From contig NZ_JAUSYK010000001.1 of the NCBI RefSeq assembly GCF_030816855.1, forward strand, positions 3,286,001 through 3,350,000: a stretch of DNA of 64,000 nucleotides. The letters run 5' to 3'. Positions 41,194 through 50,360 of this stretch are shown in pieces (position 1 is the stretch's first letter; every line of letters begins with the position of its first letter). This stretch comes from Arthrobacter sp. B3I4 (GTDB taxonomy: Bacteria > Actinomycetota > Actinomycetes > Actinomycetales > Micrococcaceae). The notes beneath the pieces were generated by a model. That model was not told the origin of the DNA and did not search any database. It saw only the letters and a list, made by a program, of their open reading frames with translations. A program made the position numbers and the translations under genes.

Positions 41194-42587
41194 GGCGCTG
41201 GCGCTCCCGCGGTGTCATACATGGCATAGTCGTCGGTGATCAGGGTTCCGTTCGCAAACAGGTTCAATCCGAAGCTGATGCCGCTCGCACCGGCCGGGAG
41301 GGGCGGCGTCGTCCAGCTCGCCTTCTGGAAGGCGGTCGCGGGGGCGAACCAGGGGCTGGAGGTCCAGTAGGCCCACGACCCGATGCCGGTCCGGTAGTAG
41401 AGGGCGAACTGCGTCACGGCCGTTGACTTATACCAGGCGGAAATGGTGTAGGTATGCCCGGCTGTCGCACCGGGCGAGCACCCGCCAAGGTCGAGCGCAG
41501 GCAGGAACTTCGCATCCCCGCTGGCGTAACCCGTCACGACCAGGCGCTCGGCAACCGCGCCCGCGTGTCCCGGCGCCACGACGTTGAAGGCGGCCGTGTT
41601 CGTCCCGTAACCACCCTGCTGCCAGCACTGCGGGACCCCGCTGACGAGAGTCTCCAGATCCGGGTTCTTTACCAGGTTTCCGTTGGTGGCCGGGGGCGGT
41701 ACCGCGGGCCCGGCGACCACGGGCTTGACCGTGCCGCCAATAACCTGGTTCACCGTTTTCACCGAGGTCGTTGAGGGCCTGGCCTTAAGCCACGTCGCGA
41801 ACTGCGACAGCAGGGTAGGCGTGATGTTCAGTGGGTCGGCGCTGGACGCCGCGACATGGTGGAACGTCAGCTGCACCCATCCGCCTCCCCCGGTCTCGGC
41901 CTGGGTAACGGATTTCTGCAGGTCAGCAAGGGTCCAGGACGAGTCCTCTTCGTCCGGCGCGGCCGTGTTGAACGCGTTTCCCGGCGGGATGCTCTCTGCC
42001 AGCGGACAGTCCGCACAGCTGAACCGGGTCTTGATATCACCAAGACCCCTGGCACTGTTGTACCCGCAATTCTTGGCGATGGCCTCAACGGCGGCATTCT
42101 CGGCCGCGAAAGGATACGCGAAGTTGGTGACCCGGAAGCCCCACTTCGTCAGGTTCACCCGGTCGTTGCAGATCTGCCGGGTGGCTTCATCCGTTGTCAG
42201 CGTCGTGAGGTCCGGGTGGGTAACAGTGTGGCCGGCGATTTCGTGGCCAGCGGCGGCCAGGCCTTGGAGGTTGGCAACGGTCATGTAATTCGGTGTTCCA
42301 ACCACACCGGAGGGGACGAAGAACGTCCCTTTTAGCCCTTTAGCGTTCAGGACCTGCGCCGCGTTCAGCTGGTCGGCGTTGGCGTCATCGAACGTGAGGG
42401 TCACAACGGTGGGTGAAGCAGCCACTGCCGGCGCGGTGCCGGCTGCCAGCCCTGCCACGGTCAGGGCGAAGACCGCAACAGCCGTGGTGGCCTTGGACCA
42501 AAAAGTGCCGCCGGCCCAATGGCTGGCGGCCGTCCGCCAGCGCTGATCGGTCCGCCCGGCTGGAATCGTTCGCTCGGTCGCGTTCAT
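41190..42587 (-). CDS. Secreted polysaccharide deacetylase (NodB domain) with C-terminal binding module
   Basis: A 465-residue exported enzyme expected to remove N-acetyl groups from a GlcNAc-containing polymer. The signal segment is at about 33-57 (ending APAVAA). The NodB domain follows: TLTFDDANAD (Asp67-68, base and metal), HEIAGHTVTHPDL (metal His120 and His124) and the later LTFHHVA. From about 310 a beta-sandwich like CBM4/9 starts (NLVKNPDLETLVSGVPQCWQ) and should bind carbohydrate. It lies upstream of, and is coupled to, the GT2 synthase. The transcript probably begins near 42886 at a conserved activator-type promoter, giving a 300-base leader. Confidence 0.9.
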   Translation of the reverse strand: MNATERTIPAGRTDQRWRTAASHWAGGTFWSKATTAVAVFALTVAGLAAGTAPAVAASPTVVTLTFDDANADQLNAAQVLNAKGLKGTFFVPSGVVGTPNYMTVANLQGLAAAGHEIAGHTVTHPDLTTLTTDEATRQICNDRVNLTKWGFRVTNFAYPFAAENAAVEAIAKNCGYNSARGLGDIKTRFSCADCPLAESIPPGNAFNTAAPDEEDSSWTLADLQKSVTQAETGGGGWVQLTFHHVAASSADPLNITPTLLSQFATWLKARPSTTSVKTVNQVIGGTVKPVVAGPAVPPPATNGNLVKNPDLETLVSGVPQCWQQGGYGTNTAAFNVVAPGHAGAVAERLVVTGYASGDAKFLPALDLGGCSPGATAGHTYTISAWYKSTAVTQFALYYRTGIGSWAYWTSSPWFAPATAFQKASWTTPPLPAGASGISFGLNLFANGTLITDDYAMYDTAGAPAP

Positions 42588-42847
42588 CAGTACTGCTCCA
42601 TTCCTTCGGCTGCGGCGAGCAGCTGGCTGGGCTTCATTCCGGCTGGCGCGAACCAGGCGTTGCCGGTTTTCAATATCTCGCGATGGGCCGCGGGCGCAGG
42701 CGTCTGAACCTTGGCGGGCACTCCCCCGTACGGACTTGAATCAGCAGGCGCGATCTGCCCACAAGAGGCTGTTCGACTACAGCTCGAAAGTTTTGCCGCC
42801 GGAGCTTCTCGCAGGACGCGTCTCCGGTCGTGGGTCGCTGTGCCCAT
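42587..42847 (-). CDS. Possible small leader gene coupled to the deacetylase
   Basis: An 86-residue frame within the deacetylase leader, ending in TGATG where its stop overlaps the deacetylase ATG by one base. That is a classic coupling arrangement. The last 45 residues (ILKTGNAWFAPAGMKPSQLL) use GC-rich third positions, but the first half does not look coding. The ribosome site before ATG 42847 is weak. I do not recognise the sequence; it may be a remnant of a longer gene or simply leader RNA. Confidence 0.3.
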   Translation of the reverse strand: MGTATHDRRRVLREAPAAKLSSCSRTASCGQIAPADSSPYGGVPAKVQTPAPAAHREILKTGNAWFAPAGMKPSQLLAAAEGMEQY

Positions 42848-42892
42848 CTTGAGACCTGCTTCTTCCCCAAAATGCTTGGAACCGATACCAAA

Positions 42893-42937
42893 AGCGTAGG
42901 GACCGGCCATTTAGGCGGCACGAGTGACCTCTACTCG
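42893..42937 (-). promoter_or_regulatory. Activator-type promoter A (deacetylase-synthase operon)
   Basis: Read on the minus strand: dyad box CGAGTA-N6-ACTCGTG (42919-42937), 20 bases, -10 TACGCT (42893-42898), with the conserved bases CGGTCC just before the -10. The -35 position holds GTGCCG, a poor match. The box centre is about 42 bases before the predicted start (near 42886), a class II activator position. The same layout recurs at 47796-47841 and 55843-55887. Confidence 0.65.
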
Positions 42938-43120
42938 TTTTTAGCGTGCCCAGATTCCGGGTAGTGAACGCGCCAGTACTCAGTAGCCGTTCGACCATGG
43001 CGCAAGCGTTCACAGGTGGTTCGGAGGGGGCGAAAACGGGCAGCACAAACCGTTCCGTGGCCCCCCGCGGCATGGTGAAATGGTGTTTTATGACGGGACT
43101 TCAGGGGATGGAAGGGCCCA

Positions 43121-44269
43121 ATGACAGCGGACAGCGGGGCGGACCGGGTCGTGGAAACCACCGCTTCCGCCCGTCGAGGGGACCGGCATCGCCGTCGCCT
43201 TCGGCCGGGCCGGAAGCACACCCTGGGGCGGCGCGGTGTCATCCTCGCTTCAGTCGGACTGATCGCATTGGGGGCATTCGTCTTGGTGGCTAGTCTCGGC
43301 GGAGAACGTGAGGCCGGCAGCCCGACGTGGTTCGCCGGCTATGTCGATGTGACTTTAGACCCTGGATACTCCTTCGAAACCGGTCCGGAGAAGGACGTTA
43401 TTCTTGCGTTCGTCGTCGCCTCACCCGCAGACTATTGTTTGCCCAGTTGGGGAAGCCGCTACAGCTTCGATGGCGCTGCGCAGGCGGTGGACTTGGATAA
43501 CCGGTTGGCGGAGCACCGCGCCCGTGGCGGCCGTGTGGCCGTTTCCTTCGGCGGTTCGCTGAACCTGGAACTCGCGAATGCGTGCCTGGATGAGGGCGCC
43601 GTGGCTTTGGCGTACCGGCAGGTCCTAGACAGCTACAACCCGGTCGCCCTGGACTTCGATATCGAAGGTGACAACCTGCTGGATGCCGCGGCCGGCGTAC
43701 GGAGGGCCAACGTCGTCAGCAGGCTCCAGCGCGAGGAAACGGCGCTGGGCCGGAAGCTTGAGGTCTGGGTGACGCTTCCGGCGTCCCCGAAGGGACTGAC
43801 GGACGCTGGCGTCAACGCGGTCGAACAGATGCTCGCGGCCGGGGTCGAGCTGGCGGGCGTTAACGTCATGACCATGAACTATGGAGCGAGCCGTCCTGCT
43901 GCCGAGGACATGTTGGAGTCCTCCATCTCCGCGGCGAACGCCGCTCATGACCAGCTCAGCGCCCTCTACGAGCGCCAAGGACTTGGCCTTAGCAGCGACG
44001 AGGTCTGGCAGAAGCTGGGCCTCACACCAATGATCGGCCAGAACGATCTTCCCGGCGAGGTTTTTGCGCTGGCTGCCGCCCAGAAGCTCCGTGCCTTTGC
44101 TCTCGACAAGGGCGTCCAGCGTCTTTCGATGTGGTCTTTGAACCGCGACGTTTCGTGCCCCGAAGGGTCTCTTCCTGCCACAGCCAGCCACGTATGCAGC
44201 GGCGTCAGCCAGCGGCCCGGGCAGTTCGCCGAGATCCTGGGGAACGGCCTCAACGGGCGGATGGGATAG
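43121..44269 (+). CDS. Membrane-anchored GH18 (chitinase-like) glycoside hydrolase
   Basis: A 382-residue protein with a basic cytoplasmic start (RRGDRHRRRLRPGRKH), one membrane helix (39-59) and an outside GH18 barrel. Catalytic landmarks are intact: VAVSFGG on strand 3, LDFDIEG with Glu182 as acid on strand 4, VMTMNYG on strand 6, and LSMWSLNRD near the end. It has no carbohydrate-binding module. GH18 enzymes cut beta-1,4-GlcNAc chains, so this could trim or release the polymer made by the adjacent minus-strand genes. ATG 43121 follows GAAGGG closely. It has its own upstream region and converges with the lipoprotein gene. Confidence 0.84.
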   Translation: MTADSGADRVVETTASARRGDRHRRRLRPGRKHTLGRRGVILASVGLIALGAFVLVASLGGEREAGSPTWFAGYVDVTLDPGYSFETGPEKDVILAFVVASPADYCLPSWGSRYSFDGAAQAVDLDNRLAEHRARGGRVAVSFGGSLNLELANACLDEGAVALAYRQVLDSYNPVALDFDIEGDNLLDAAAGVRRANVVSRLQREETALGRKLEVWVTLPASPKGLTDAGVNAVEQMLAAGVELAGVNVMTMNYGASRPAAEDMLESSISAANAAHDQLSALYERQGLGLSSDEVWQKLGLTPMIGQNDLPGEVFALAAAQKLRAFALDKGVQRLSMWSLNRDVSCPEGSLPATASHVCSGVSQRPGQFAEILGNGLNGRMG

Positions 44270-44276
44270 GGCAGGG

Positions 44277-45041
44277 TTACTGAACGGGCGTCCGCGTCTC
44301 CAGCTTCAGCCACGGTCCGTCCGGCACGTCCTTTCTGTCCACAAACTGCCAGTCAACCTTGTCGTCCTGCCCGTTCAGTTCCTGGAAGCCGAGGCAACCG
44401 TTGAGGGCAGGAGAAACATCCATGCCTGCACCGTTGAAGTCCTTGTTCTTGGGCCGGGCGTCATCCTTGCCAAAGACGTACTCCTTGTCCTGGTACTGGC
44501 CCGGACCGGCATCCTCAATCTGCCCGTAGCACTCCCGCCCGTTTTTGCGGATCTTGACCCAGCGGTTCTTCATGAAGCTGACCCCCGGAGCGTTGGACTG
44601 GCGCGCGAGGCCTGGCTCCTTCGCCCAGGGAATGACGGAAGCACGCTCAGCGAACGCGGCGGCGTTATTGACGTCGTCGTATGGCAGATCAAGGTAGAAG
44701 GGGTTTTCGCGGGGTGTCATGCTGCTCGGGAAATAACCGTTGGCGCTGCTTCTGGGTTCGGTCTGGCAGCCGTCCCTGCCCACCACCCCGTCGCAACCGC
44801 CATAGCTCTGCATCCACTGGCTGTCGTAGGTGGACATCACCTGGCTTCCGTCCTCCGCCTTGGGATCGAACACTTCCCCGACCCAGAACGTGGTCGCCAC
44901 GATGCCGGTGTGCCACGGATATTCCTGTTGCGTTGGCGGCCCGGGGGCAGGCTTGGGCCCGGAACACGAGGTCGCCAGCACCGCCACCAGGCCGGTCGCC
45001 GCACACCGCTTGAGGACAGATTTACTGGGCCGTCGTGCCAT
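44277..45041 (-). CDS. Lipoprotein of unknown family (paralogue of 38927-39855)
   Basis: A 254-residue predicted lipoprotein: signal segment with lipobox LATSC, acylated Cys near 26, then a Pro-rich spacer. The body holds TTFWVGEVFDPKAEDGSQV, YGGCDGV, ENPFYLDLPYDDV, MKNRWVKI, CYGQIEDAGP and GMDVSPALNGCLGFQELNG. The clustered Gly/Asp/Cys positions near the end suggest a double-psi beta-barrel or similar wall-active fold, but this is only a guess. It is the last gene of the dehydrogenase-epimerase unit and intact, unlike its paralogue. A cell-wall or polymer-binding role would fit the context. Confidence 0.75.
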   Translation of the reverse strand: MARRPSKSVLKRCAATGLVAVLATSCSGPKPAPGPPTQQEYPWHTGIVATTFWVGEVFDPKAEDGSQVMSTYDSQWMQSYGGCDGVVGRDGCQTEPRSSANGYFPSSMTPRENPFYLDLPYDDVNNAAAFAERASVIPWAKEPGLARQSNAPGVSFMKNRWVKIRKNGRECYGQIEDAGPGQYQDKEYVFGKDDARPKNKDFNGAGMDVSPALNGCLGFQELNGQDDKVDWQFVDRKDVPDGPWLKLETRTPVQ

Positions 45042-45079
45042 CTACTCCACTCTCTCGTGATGCGGCGCCGCTTTCCGGC

Positions 45080-46087
45080 CTAGTTGGCCACCATCGTGCC
45101 CTTCCACTGGACCGGGTCCGGTTTCCCGTTCGGACGGTAATCTGCGGCGACGCTCCGGATGATCTGGTCCAGTGTCGTCTGCGGATCGAATCCGACGAGC
45201 TCGCGGGCTTTGCTGTTGTCAGGGACGCGCCGGCGCATATCCTCGTAGCCATCGGCGTAGGCCTCCTGGTAGGGGACAAACCTGATGTCGCTGTCGCTGC
45301 CGAGAAGCTCCACAATGCGCTCCGCAAGCGCGAGGATGGAGACCTCATGACTTCCCCCGAGGTTGTAGGCGTTGCCGTATGCCGAAGTTTTCTCTGAAAT
45401 GCCGGTGATCGCGGGCACGATGTCCCCCACGTACGAAAAACACCGCGTCTGCTTGCCGTCACCGTAGACCGTGAGCGGCTCTCCCGCAATGGCCTGTTTC
45501 ACCAGTCGCGGCACAACCATCCCGTAGCGTCCGGTCTGCCGTGGTCCCACGGTGTTGAACAGCCTCACGATCGCGACCCGAAGCCCGAATTCGCGCCAGT
45601 AGGCATGCGCGAACGCCTCGTCGATCCCTTTAGCGGCGGCATAGGTCCACCGCGACTTGAGCGTGGATCCGAGGATCCGGTCTGCTTCCTCGCTCAGCCT
45701 GTCCGAGGTGTTCTTCCCGTAGATCTCACTGGTCGAGGCCAGGAGAAGTGACGCGCCGTTCGCCAGGACGGAATCCAAGACAACCTCCGTGCCGTGAATG
45801 TTCGTGCGCAGACTCTCCAGGGGGTGCTCGACGATGAGGTTGACCCCGACGGCGGCTGCGAGGTGGAACACGCGGGTTGCCCCGACGGCCACTTTGTCCA
45901 CGGCGGACCTGTCGAGGATGTCCCCTTCGACGAAATGGAACCTGGGGTGTCCAATCACGTCCCGCAGGTTCTCAAGCCTGCCGGTGGAAAGGTTGTCCAG
46001 GGCGGTGACCTCGTCACCGGCAGCCAGCAGATACTGGACGAGATGACTTCCAATGAAGCCGGCGCCCCCCGTAATTGCGGTCTTCAT
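45080..46087 (-). CDS. NAD-dependent sugar nucleotide epimerase/dehydratase
   Basis: A 335-residue extended SDR acting on an NDP-sugar. NAD binds at TGGAGFIGSHLVQ (6-18), the catalytic Tyr149/Lys153 are in WTYAAAKGIDE, Ser118-120 in LASTSEIYG, and the substrate-side motif is RLFNTVGPRQTGRYGMVVPR. These fit UDP-glucose/GlcNAc 4-epimerases or UDP-glucuronate decarboxylases; the STSEIYG and GPRQ motifs lean to the decarboxylase/4-epimerase branch. It lies 39 bases after the dehydrogenase gene, so the two probably supply an acidic or modified sugar donor for the synthase. Confidence 0.88.
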   Translation of the reverse strand: MKTAITGGAGFIGSHLVQYLLAAGDEVTALDNLSTGRLENLRDVIGHPRFHFVEGDILDRSAVDKVAVGATRVFHLAAAVGVNLIVEHPLESLRTNIHGTEVVLDSVLANGASLLLASTSEIYGKNTSDRLSEEADRILGSTLKSRWTYAAAKGIDEAFAHAYWREFGLRVAIVRLFNTVGPRQTGRYGMVVPRLVKQAIAGEPLTVYGDGKQTRCFSYVGDIVPAITGISEKTSAYGNAYNLGGSHEVSILALAERIVELLGSDSDIRFVPYQEAYADGYEDMRRRVPDNSKARELVGFDPQTTLDQIIRSVAADYRPNGKPDPVQWKGTMVAN

Positions 46088-46126
46088 TGCTCCGACGATC
46101 CTTTCTGGTGTCTATGGAGCATCGGC

Positions 46127-47548
46127 TCACAGCCGCGTCACGTTGGAGCGGCGGGGAAGTCGATAGGTGGTATCGAGCACGGCAGGGGCTTCCGCCAGCC
46201 AGCCGGCATCCATGGCTGTGTGCTTGGTATGCAGGATCACCAGATCCGTCTGCCAAAGCTTCGGATCCTCCAGTGACTGAAGTTGTCCGCCGTGCCCGTC
46301 GGGTGCAGTGGGGCACCAGGGATCGTGGTAGGCCACCTCGGCGCCGTCGGCGAGCAGCTCAGCGATGATTTGCAGCGCCGGGGATTCCCTCAGATCTTCG
46401 ACGTCGGGCTTGTAGGCCACGCCGAGCACGAGAATCCGGGCGCCGGTGAGGCCGTGGCTGCGCTCGGAGAGAATCGTCCTGGCCTTCGCAACAACCTGGT
46501 GCGGCCGGCCGGCGATGTCCTCCATGGCATGTTCGATGACCGGGGCGGTGATGCGTGCCTTACGCAGCTGCCAGAGCAGATAGTGCGGGTCGCACGGGAT
46601 GCAGTGGCCACCAACCCCGGGGCCGGGGGTGAACGCCATAAAGCCGTACGGCTTTGTCGACGCCGCATTGATGACATCCATGACATCCATATCCAGCGTC
46701 TGGCAGATGTCGGCAAATTCATTGGCCAAGGCGATGTTCACGGCACGGAAGATGTTTTCCGCCAGTTTTGTCATCTCCGCAACGTCAGCCGAGGGGACTT
46801 TGTGCACCAGTTTCGTGCTCAGTTTCAACAGAGCTTCGGCAGCATCGCCGCAGCTCTGGGTCACCCCGCCGACGACCCTCGGGACGTCTTCGTGGGCGAA
46901 GGCGTCAACCCCCGGGTTGATCCGCTCGGGCGAGAAGGCCACAAAGATGTCCCTGCCCGGAATCAGTCCTCTGGCGGCCAAGGGCACTGCCAGCAGGTCC
47001 CGGGTGCAGCCGACGTAACTTGTTGAGGTCAGCATCAGCAGCTGGCCGGGGACGGCAAACTCGACCACGGACGCGCACGCCGCGCGAAGAATCCGAAGGT
47101 CAGGGACGAGGTAGGCGTCCACGGGGGTCGGGACGCAGACGATCACCGCTGCGGCCCGGGCGAGCAGCGAGAGGTCGGTGCTGATCAGGAACGAAGGATC
47201 GTGGAGAGCCACATCCAGCCTGGCTTTATCCGAGTCCAGAAGATCAGCCTCCTGGGAGCGGATGACGGCCAGCCGGGCCTCGGAGGCATCGAGCCCAAGA
47301 ACCCGCCTCCCGGAGGCGTTGATGGCCAGCGCGGTGGGAAGCCCCACGTAGCCCAGGCCCACGATGGCCACATCGAAGCTAAAGGCCTGCTCCGTCTCGG
47401 CGCTTTCCCGGGCCGGCGCCGCCGTCGCGGTCTGAACCGGCGGCCCGTCTCCGGAGAGCTGCTCCGGCCACTGGTGCGCCGCCTCCGTCCCTGGCTGAAC
47501 TGCCGCGGCCGTGTTCCGGCGGTTCTTGATCTTGGTGTTGGGCGTCAT
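46127..47548 (-). CDS. Nucleotide-sugar 6-dehydrogenase (UDP-ManNAc/GlcNAc dehydrogenase type)
   Basis: Oxidises the 6-OH of a UDP-sugar to the uronic acid with 2 NAD+. A 50-residue disordered N-terminus precedes the Rossmann motif IVGLGYVGLPTALA (62-75). Catalytic Cys316 is in GPGVGGHCIPCDPHYL, and the C-terminal domain has GVAYKPDVEDLRESPA. The HCIPxDP form is typical of WecC/TviB-type enzymes. ATG 47548 was chosen for GGGAGG upstream; an in-frame start nine codons earlier is weaker. The predicted start of transcription is near 47789, leaving a leader of about 240 bases. It heads the unit with the epimerase and lipoprotein. Confidence 0.9.
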   Translation of the reverse strand: MTPNTKIKNRRNTAAAVQPGTEAAHQWPEQLSGDGPPVQTATAAPARESAETEQAFSFDVAIVGLGYVGLPTALAINASGRRVLGLDASEARLAVIRSQEADLLDSDKARLDVALHDPSFLISTDLSLLARAAAVIVCVPTPVDAYLVPDLRILRAACASVVEFAVPGQLLMLTSTSYVGCTRDLLAVPLAARGLIPGRDIFVAFSPERINPGVDAFAHEDVPRVVGGVTQSCGDAAEALLKLSTKLVHKVPSADVAEMTKLAENIFRAVNIALANEFADICQTLDMDVMDVINAASTKPYGFMAFTPGPGVGGHCIPCDPHYLLWQLRKARITAPVIEHAMEDIAGRPHQVVAKARTILSERSHGLTGARILVLGVAYKPDVEDLRESPALQIIAELLADGAEVAYHDPWCPTAPDGHGGQLQSLEDPKLWQTDLVILHTKHTAMDAGWLAEAPAVLDTTYRLPRRSNVTRL

Positions 47549-47795
47549 GGTTCTGAGACCTCCCGGTATCCCCACGGTCCTGCTGGTAGTTATATGCCGC
47601 CGGGCCCTGATTTTTGTATGCCGCTGAAGGGTCGACGGCGAAGGAGTCCGGGTACAGAAGCTCCCCGCTCGACAAAAGCGCAGGAGCGTTCTCAGCTCCC
47701 GGTCGAATCGGTGCCGAGGGCACCGGGTGCAAGGGGCTTTGCTTGACGGCCCCTGTGGCCGGGAATCCGCAGCGCAGTTCCCGGGACCTGATTTC

Positions 47796-47841
47796 AGCGT
47801 AGGAACCGAGTCCTACTGCCAGCACGAGTGTGCTCTACGCG
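47796..47841 (-). promoter_or_regulatory. Activator-type promoter B (dehydrogenase-epimerase operon)
   Basis: Minus strand: box CGCGTA-N6-ACTCGTG (47823-47841), 21 bases, -10 TACGCT (47796-47801), with CGGTTCC before the -10. On the plus strand the box and its flank match promoter A at 24 of 29 positions. The dyad GTAGGA/TCCTAC (47799-47804, 47811-47816) overlaps the -10 and spacer. The -35 position holds TGCTGG, a poor match. The box centre is about 43 bases before the predicted start. Confidence 0.65.
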
Positions 47842-47979
47842 TCTTTACCGCCCTGAGGGCACACCGGCCGCGAGGAAATACCCATTAAGCCTCAGCCGCA
47901 CCACTCGCTCGGTACTCTAGGACACGGCATTCCGGGGCCGAGAGCGGGGCCCCGTTTCGCCGGAATGGTGCCGTTGCGG

Positions 47980-48447
47980 CTACTGCCCCGACTGCTGGGC
48001 GAGCGCCTGGCCGAGGGCATCCTCGGCGGCAACCCAGGAGAGCATGGCGCACTTCACCCGCGCGGCGTAACGCGATACACCTTCGAAAGCGGCCGCGTCG
48101 CCCAGGAGCTCCGGATCGGCCGGCACTTTCCCGCGGGAGCGCAGCACTTCCCGGAAGCTGTCAATGACCCGGCGCAATTCGTCGGGGTCCAGGCCCTCGG
48201 CGAGGTCGGTGAGCACCGAGGCGGCGGCCATCGAGATGGAGCATCCTTCTCCGTCCCACCGCAGCTCGCTAACCTTGCCTCCGGCCACTGCGACCCGCAT
48301 AGTGATTTCGTCGCCGCAGACGGGGTTCAGCTGGTGCGACTGGCCGACGGTGGCGCCCTCCGGCTCGCCGGCGGCGGCGAGGCCGCTGCCGTGCCGTGCT
48401 TTGGAGTGCTCCAGGATGATTTGTTGATACAGCTGGTCAAGGCTCAT
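47980..48447 (-). CDS. sufU: SufU-type Fe-S cluster assembly protein
   Basis: A 155-residue zinc-binding sulfur acceptor that takes persulfide sulfur from SufS. The three ligand cysteines are in NPVCGDEI, GEGCSISMAAAS and RVKCAMLSWVA, and the Asp beside the first is present. The SufU-specific insert between the second and third cysteines (about 18 extra residues, LTDLAEGLDPDELRRVIDSF) distinguishes it from IscU. The C-terminus is Ala/Gln rich. It starts 12 bases after the SufS stop, so it is the second gene of a sufSU operon. The rest of the suf cluster is not in this window. Confidence 0.93.
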   Translation of the reverse strand: MSLDQLYQQIILEHSKARHGSGLAAAGEPEGATVGQSHQLNPVCGDEITMRVAVAGGKVSELRWDGEGCSISMAAASVLTDLAEGLDPDELRRVIDSFREVLRSRGKVPADPELLGDAAAFEGVSRYAARVKCAMLSWVAAEDALGQALAQQSGQ

Positions 48448-48459
48448 GCAGTGCCGTCC

Positions 48460-50360
<1,901 letters not shown>

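Noticed and set aside
47549-47825. Open frame in the dehydrogenase leader, considered as a leader peptide gene
   Set aside because: Third-position GC is far below that of the neighbouring genes, it overlaps the dehydrogenase start in another frame, and no ribosome site is seen.
47934-47957. GGGGCC hairpin downstream of sufU, considered as its terminator
   Set aside because: On the sufU strand the stem is not followed by a T-run, and the arms are short; evidence is too weak to list.
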